This document shows positions 6,993 through 8,368 of a stretch of 8,368 bases of DNA, piece after piece. The translations under genes were made by a program, and so were the position numbers. The notes under the pieces were generated by a model. It saw nothing but the letters and a program-made list of their open reading frames with translations, searched no databases and had not been told where the DNA came from. Source of the stretch: Pseudonocardia sp. Lineage in GTDB: Bacteria > Actinomycetota > Actinomycetes > Mycobacteriales > Pseudonocardiaceae. The stretch covers positions 1-8,368 of the forward strand of contig JAKDLE010000084.1 of NCBI GenBank assembly GCA_030453005.1. The letters are read 5' to 3'. Each line of letters opens with the position of its first letter. Position 1 is the stretch's first letter.

Positions 6993-7481
6993 ATGGGCGA
7001 GCTCGAACCGTTTCAGAACGCGGTGAGCCGGATCGACTACCCGATGGCGATCGTCACCGCGGCCGCGGGCGACGAGCGGAGCGGTTGCTTGGTGGGCTTC
7101 CACACGCAGTGCAGCATCGATCCGGCGCGGTTCCTGGTCTGCATCTCGCGGCGTAACCACACCTTCGCGGTGGCGGCCCGCAGCGAGCACCTCGCCGTGC
7201 ACTTCCTGGATCGGTCGGACTATCCGCTGTCACTGCTGTTCGGCGAGCAGAGCGGGGACACGGTCGACAAGTTCGCCCGGTGCTCCTGGCGTGCGGAACT
7301 CGGGGTGCCGGTGCTCACCGGGGCCCGGGCGTGGTTCGTCGGTCGGGTGCTCGACCGGGTGTCGTTCGGTGACCACGTCGGCCACCTGCTCGAGCCGGTC
7401 ACCGGCCGGGTGGCCGACGAGGAGCTCGACCAGCTCGCCTTCCAGGACGTCAAGACCATGCAGCCCGGACACCCGGGCTGA
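6993..7481 (+). CDS. flavin reductase-like, FMN-binding split-barrel protein
   Basis: A 162-residue protein of the flavin reductase-like (HpaC/FMN-binding split-barrel) family. The N-terminal part has the usual pattern: IDYPMAIVTAA (14-24), SGCLVGFHTQCSIDP (30-44) in the flavin-phosphate-binding region, then FLVCISRRNHT (47-57) and LAVHFLDR. The second conserved block is VGRVLDRVSFGDHVGHLLEP, with the GDH motif at 126-128 that lines the flavin and NAD(P)H site. These enzymes reduce free FMN or FAD, often for a partner monooxygenase, but no such partner is encoded here and some members act alone or bind other cofactors. The gene stands alone, divergent from moxR and convergent with the RipA-like gene, and has its own Shine-Dalgarno. 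It is absent from the matching place in the mycobacterial block. Confidence 0.88.
   Translation: MGELEPFQNAVSRIDYPMAIVTAAAGDERSGCLVGFHTQCSIDPARFLVCISRRNHTFAVAARSEHLAVHFLDRSDYPLSLLFGEQSGDTVDKFARCSWRAELGVPVLTGARAWFVGRVLDRVSFGDHVGHLLEPVTGRVADEELDQLAFQDVKTMQPGHPG
7461..7480. terminator. candidate terminator hairpin between convergent genes
   Basis: CAGCCCGG (7461-7468) and CCGGGCTG (7473-7480) form a perfect 8-base stem with loop ACAC. It covers the last codons and stop of the flavin reductase-like gene and lies 17 bases from the stop of the convergent RipA-like gene. Position and symmetry suit a terminator working in both directions. No T-run is present, which is common in high-G+C actinobacteria. 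Confidence 0.5.
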
Positions 7482-7497
7482 ACGCCCGGATCGGATC

Positions 7498-8368
7498 TCA
7501 GAGCACCCGGGCGGCCTGGGGCAGCATGTTCTCCCGCCGCAACGGCACCACGCGGACCTCCGAGCCCGTGTAGGGGGCCTCGATCATGCGGTTGCCGCCG
7601 ATGTACATGGCGACGTGGTGGATCGGCCTGCCGCCCCGCTGGTAGAACACCATGTCACCGGGCTGCAGGTCAGAGACCGGCACCGAGCGTCCGGCGTTGT
7701 ACTGGTTGCGACTCACCCGCGGCAGCGACACCCCCACCCCGTTGAACGCGTAGAGCATGAGCCCCGAGCAGTCGAAACCGACGCGGTTGCCGGGGTCGCC
7801 CGCGGGACCGGGGATGCCGGTGGTGGGTCCGCGGCCGTTGCCGCCGCCCCACACGTACTGCACGCCGATCTGCGACATCGCGCGGTCGATGACCCGCTGC
7901 GCGGAGCCGCTGGCCGTACGCGGCGCCGGGTTCTCGGCGGCCGCCGACACCCGGGCGGCCGCGGCGTCGCGCGCCGCGCGCTGTCGTGCCGCCTCCTGCT
8001 CGGCGAGCCGTCGCTGCCACTCGTCGTAGCGGGCCCGCAGGTCCCGCAGCCCGGCGTCGGCGGCCACGGCCCGGTCGAGCAGGCTCTGGACCTCGGCGCG
8101 CTCGGCGTCGACGGCCGCGAGCTGTTCGGCGCTGCGCCGGGCCGCGTCGGCGGCGACGACCATCGCGGAGTCGGCGGCCTCCTTCGCGCGGACGGCCTCG
8201 GCCTCGCGCGCCTGCGCCTCGTCGAGCAGGGCGCGAGCCGTGGAGTCGGCGTTCGCCTTGTCGACGCGAGCGCGCTCCAGCTCCTTCTGCGCGGCGAGCT
8301 GCTCGCGCGCAGTTCACCGATCTGATGGCGCGCGGGCGACGAGCTCCTCAGGGGTCTGCGCGGAGGTC
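7498..8368 (-). CDS. NlpC/P60 peptidoglycan hydrolase, RipA-like (5' end missing, frame broken near window edge)
   Basis: A secreted D,L-endopeptidase of the RipA group, which cuts peptide stems of peptidoglycan during cell separation. The catalytic NlpC/P60 domain fills the last ~130 residues: QYVWGGGNG, then FDCSGLMLYAFNGVGV with the nucleophile Cys, IHHVAMYIGG with the catalytic His, and MIEAP with the third residue Glu, as in RipA. Counted from the in-frame ATG at 8163 these are Cys132, His183 and Glu195. Upstream lies a long charged coiled coil (ERARVDKANADS and AREAEAVRAKEAADS), so the ATG at 8163 is internal and not the start. Signal peptide and start are off the window. The frame meets a TGA at 8316-8314, but family-like sequence resumes in the same frame beyond it (TPEELVARA); two opposite two-base indels in CG runs would explain this. 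Neighbour order matches mycobacterial ripA next to moxR1. Confidence 0.88.

Noticed and set aside
7482..7497. Small gene or regulatory RNA between the flavin reductase and RipA-like genes
   Set aside because: Only 16 bases separate the two stop codons; the nearby hairpin explains the visible structure.
7291..8325. A 344-codon plus-strand frame over the end of the flavin reductase gene and the RipA-like gene
   Set aside because: It is out of frame with one real gene and antisense to the other, with no recognisable protein content.

Overview
The window (about 70% G+C, strong G/C third-codon bias) reads as an actinobacterial chromosome, most likely Pseudonocardia or a close relative. The genus is inferred from gene order and protein character, not from a marker gene. 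Read on the minus strand from right to left, the backbone is: RipA-like NlpC/P60 hydrolase, MoxR AAA+ ATPase, DUF58 protein, membrane VWA protein, FabG, enoyl-ACP reductase, ferrochelatase. This is the order of the Mycobacterium tuberculosis ripA-moxR1-Rv1480-Rv1481-fabG1-inhA-hemZ block, so the region is an ancient cell-envelope, fatty-acid and heme locus.

Left end (1-499, plus strand): the 3' part of a DUF899 thioredoxin-fold gene. Its first ~40 codons do not belong to that family; they match an ABC-2 permease of the YhhJ/RbbA type, so the left edge looks chimeric. Convergent to it is the ferrochelatase gene (529-1569, minus), with C-terminal cysteines suited to a [2Fe-2S] cluster.

Middle (1598-3772): a VapBC-type toxin-antitoxin pair on the plus strand sits between ferrochelatase and fabI, which are neighbours in mycobacteria. 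vapB probably starts as a leaderless transcript from a -10 box that overlaps a possible hemH -10 box on the other strand. The stop codons of vapC and fabI abut with no base between them. fabG and fabI form a short FAS-II operon.

Right half (3859-6899, minus): moxR, DUF58 and VWA genes form a probable operon. The moxR-DUF58 spacer carries three inverted repeats, including a 55-base imperfect palindrome. The VWA gene ends in an 18-base tandem duplication that repeats the stop codon. A flavin reductase-like gene (6993-7481, plus) is divergent from moxR and convergent with the RipA-like gene. That last gene runs off the right edge with its frame broken near the end. Both window edges therefore show signs of assembly or sequence error, as expected if the window is a whole contig.

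How the genes work together: MoxR, DUF58 and VWA proteins typically act as an ATPase-chaperone unit at the membrane, here next to a peptidoglycan hydrolase. FabG and FabI catalyse the two reductions of fatty-acid elongation. Ferrochelatase inserts iron in the coproporphyrin-dependent heme route. VapBC is the accessory element in an otherwise conserved region. I found no RNA genes, CRISPR array, insertion sequence or unmistakable new system; the most interesting points are the VapBC insertion and its possible transcriptional effect on hemH. No stretch over 300 bases lacks a gene.
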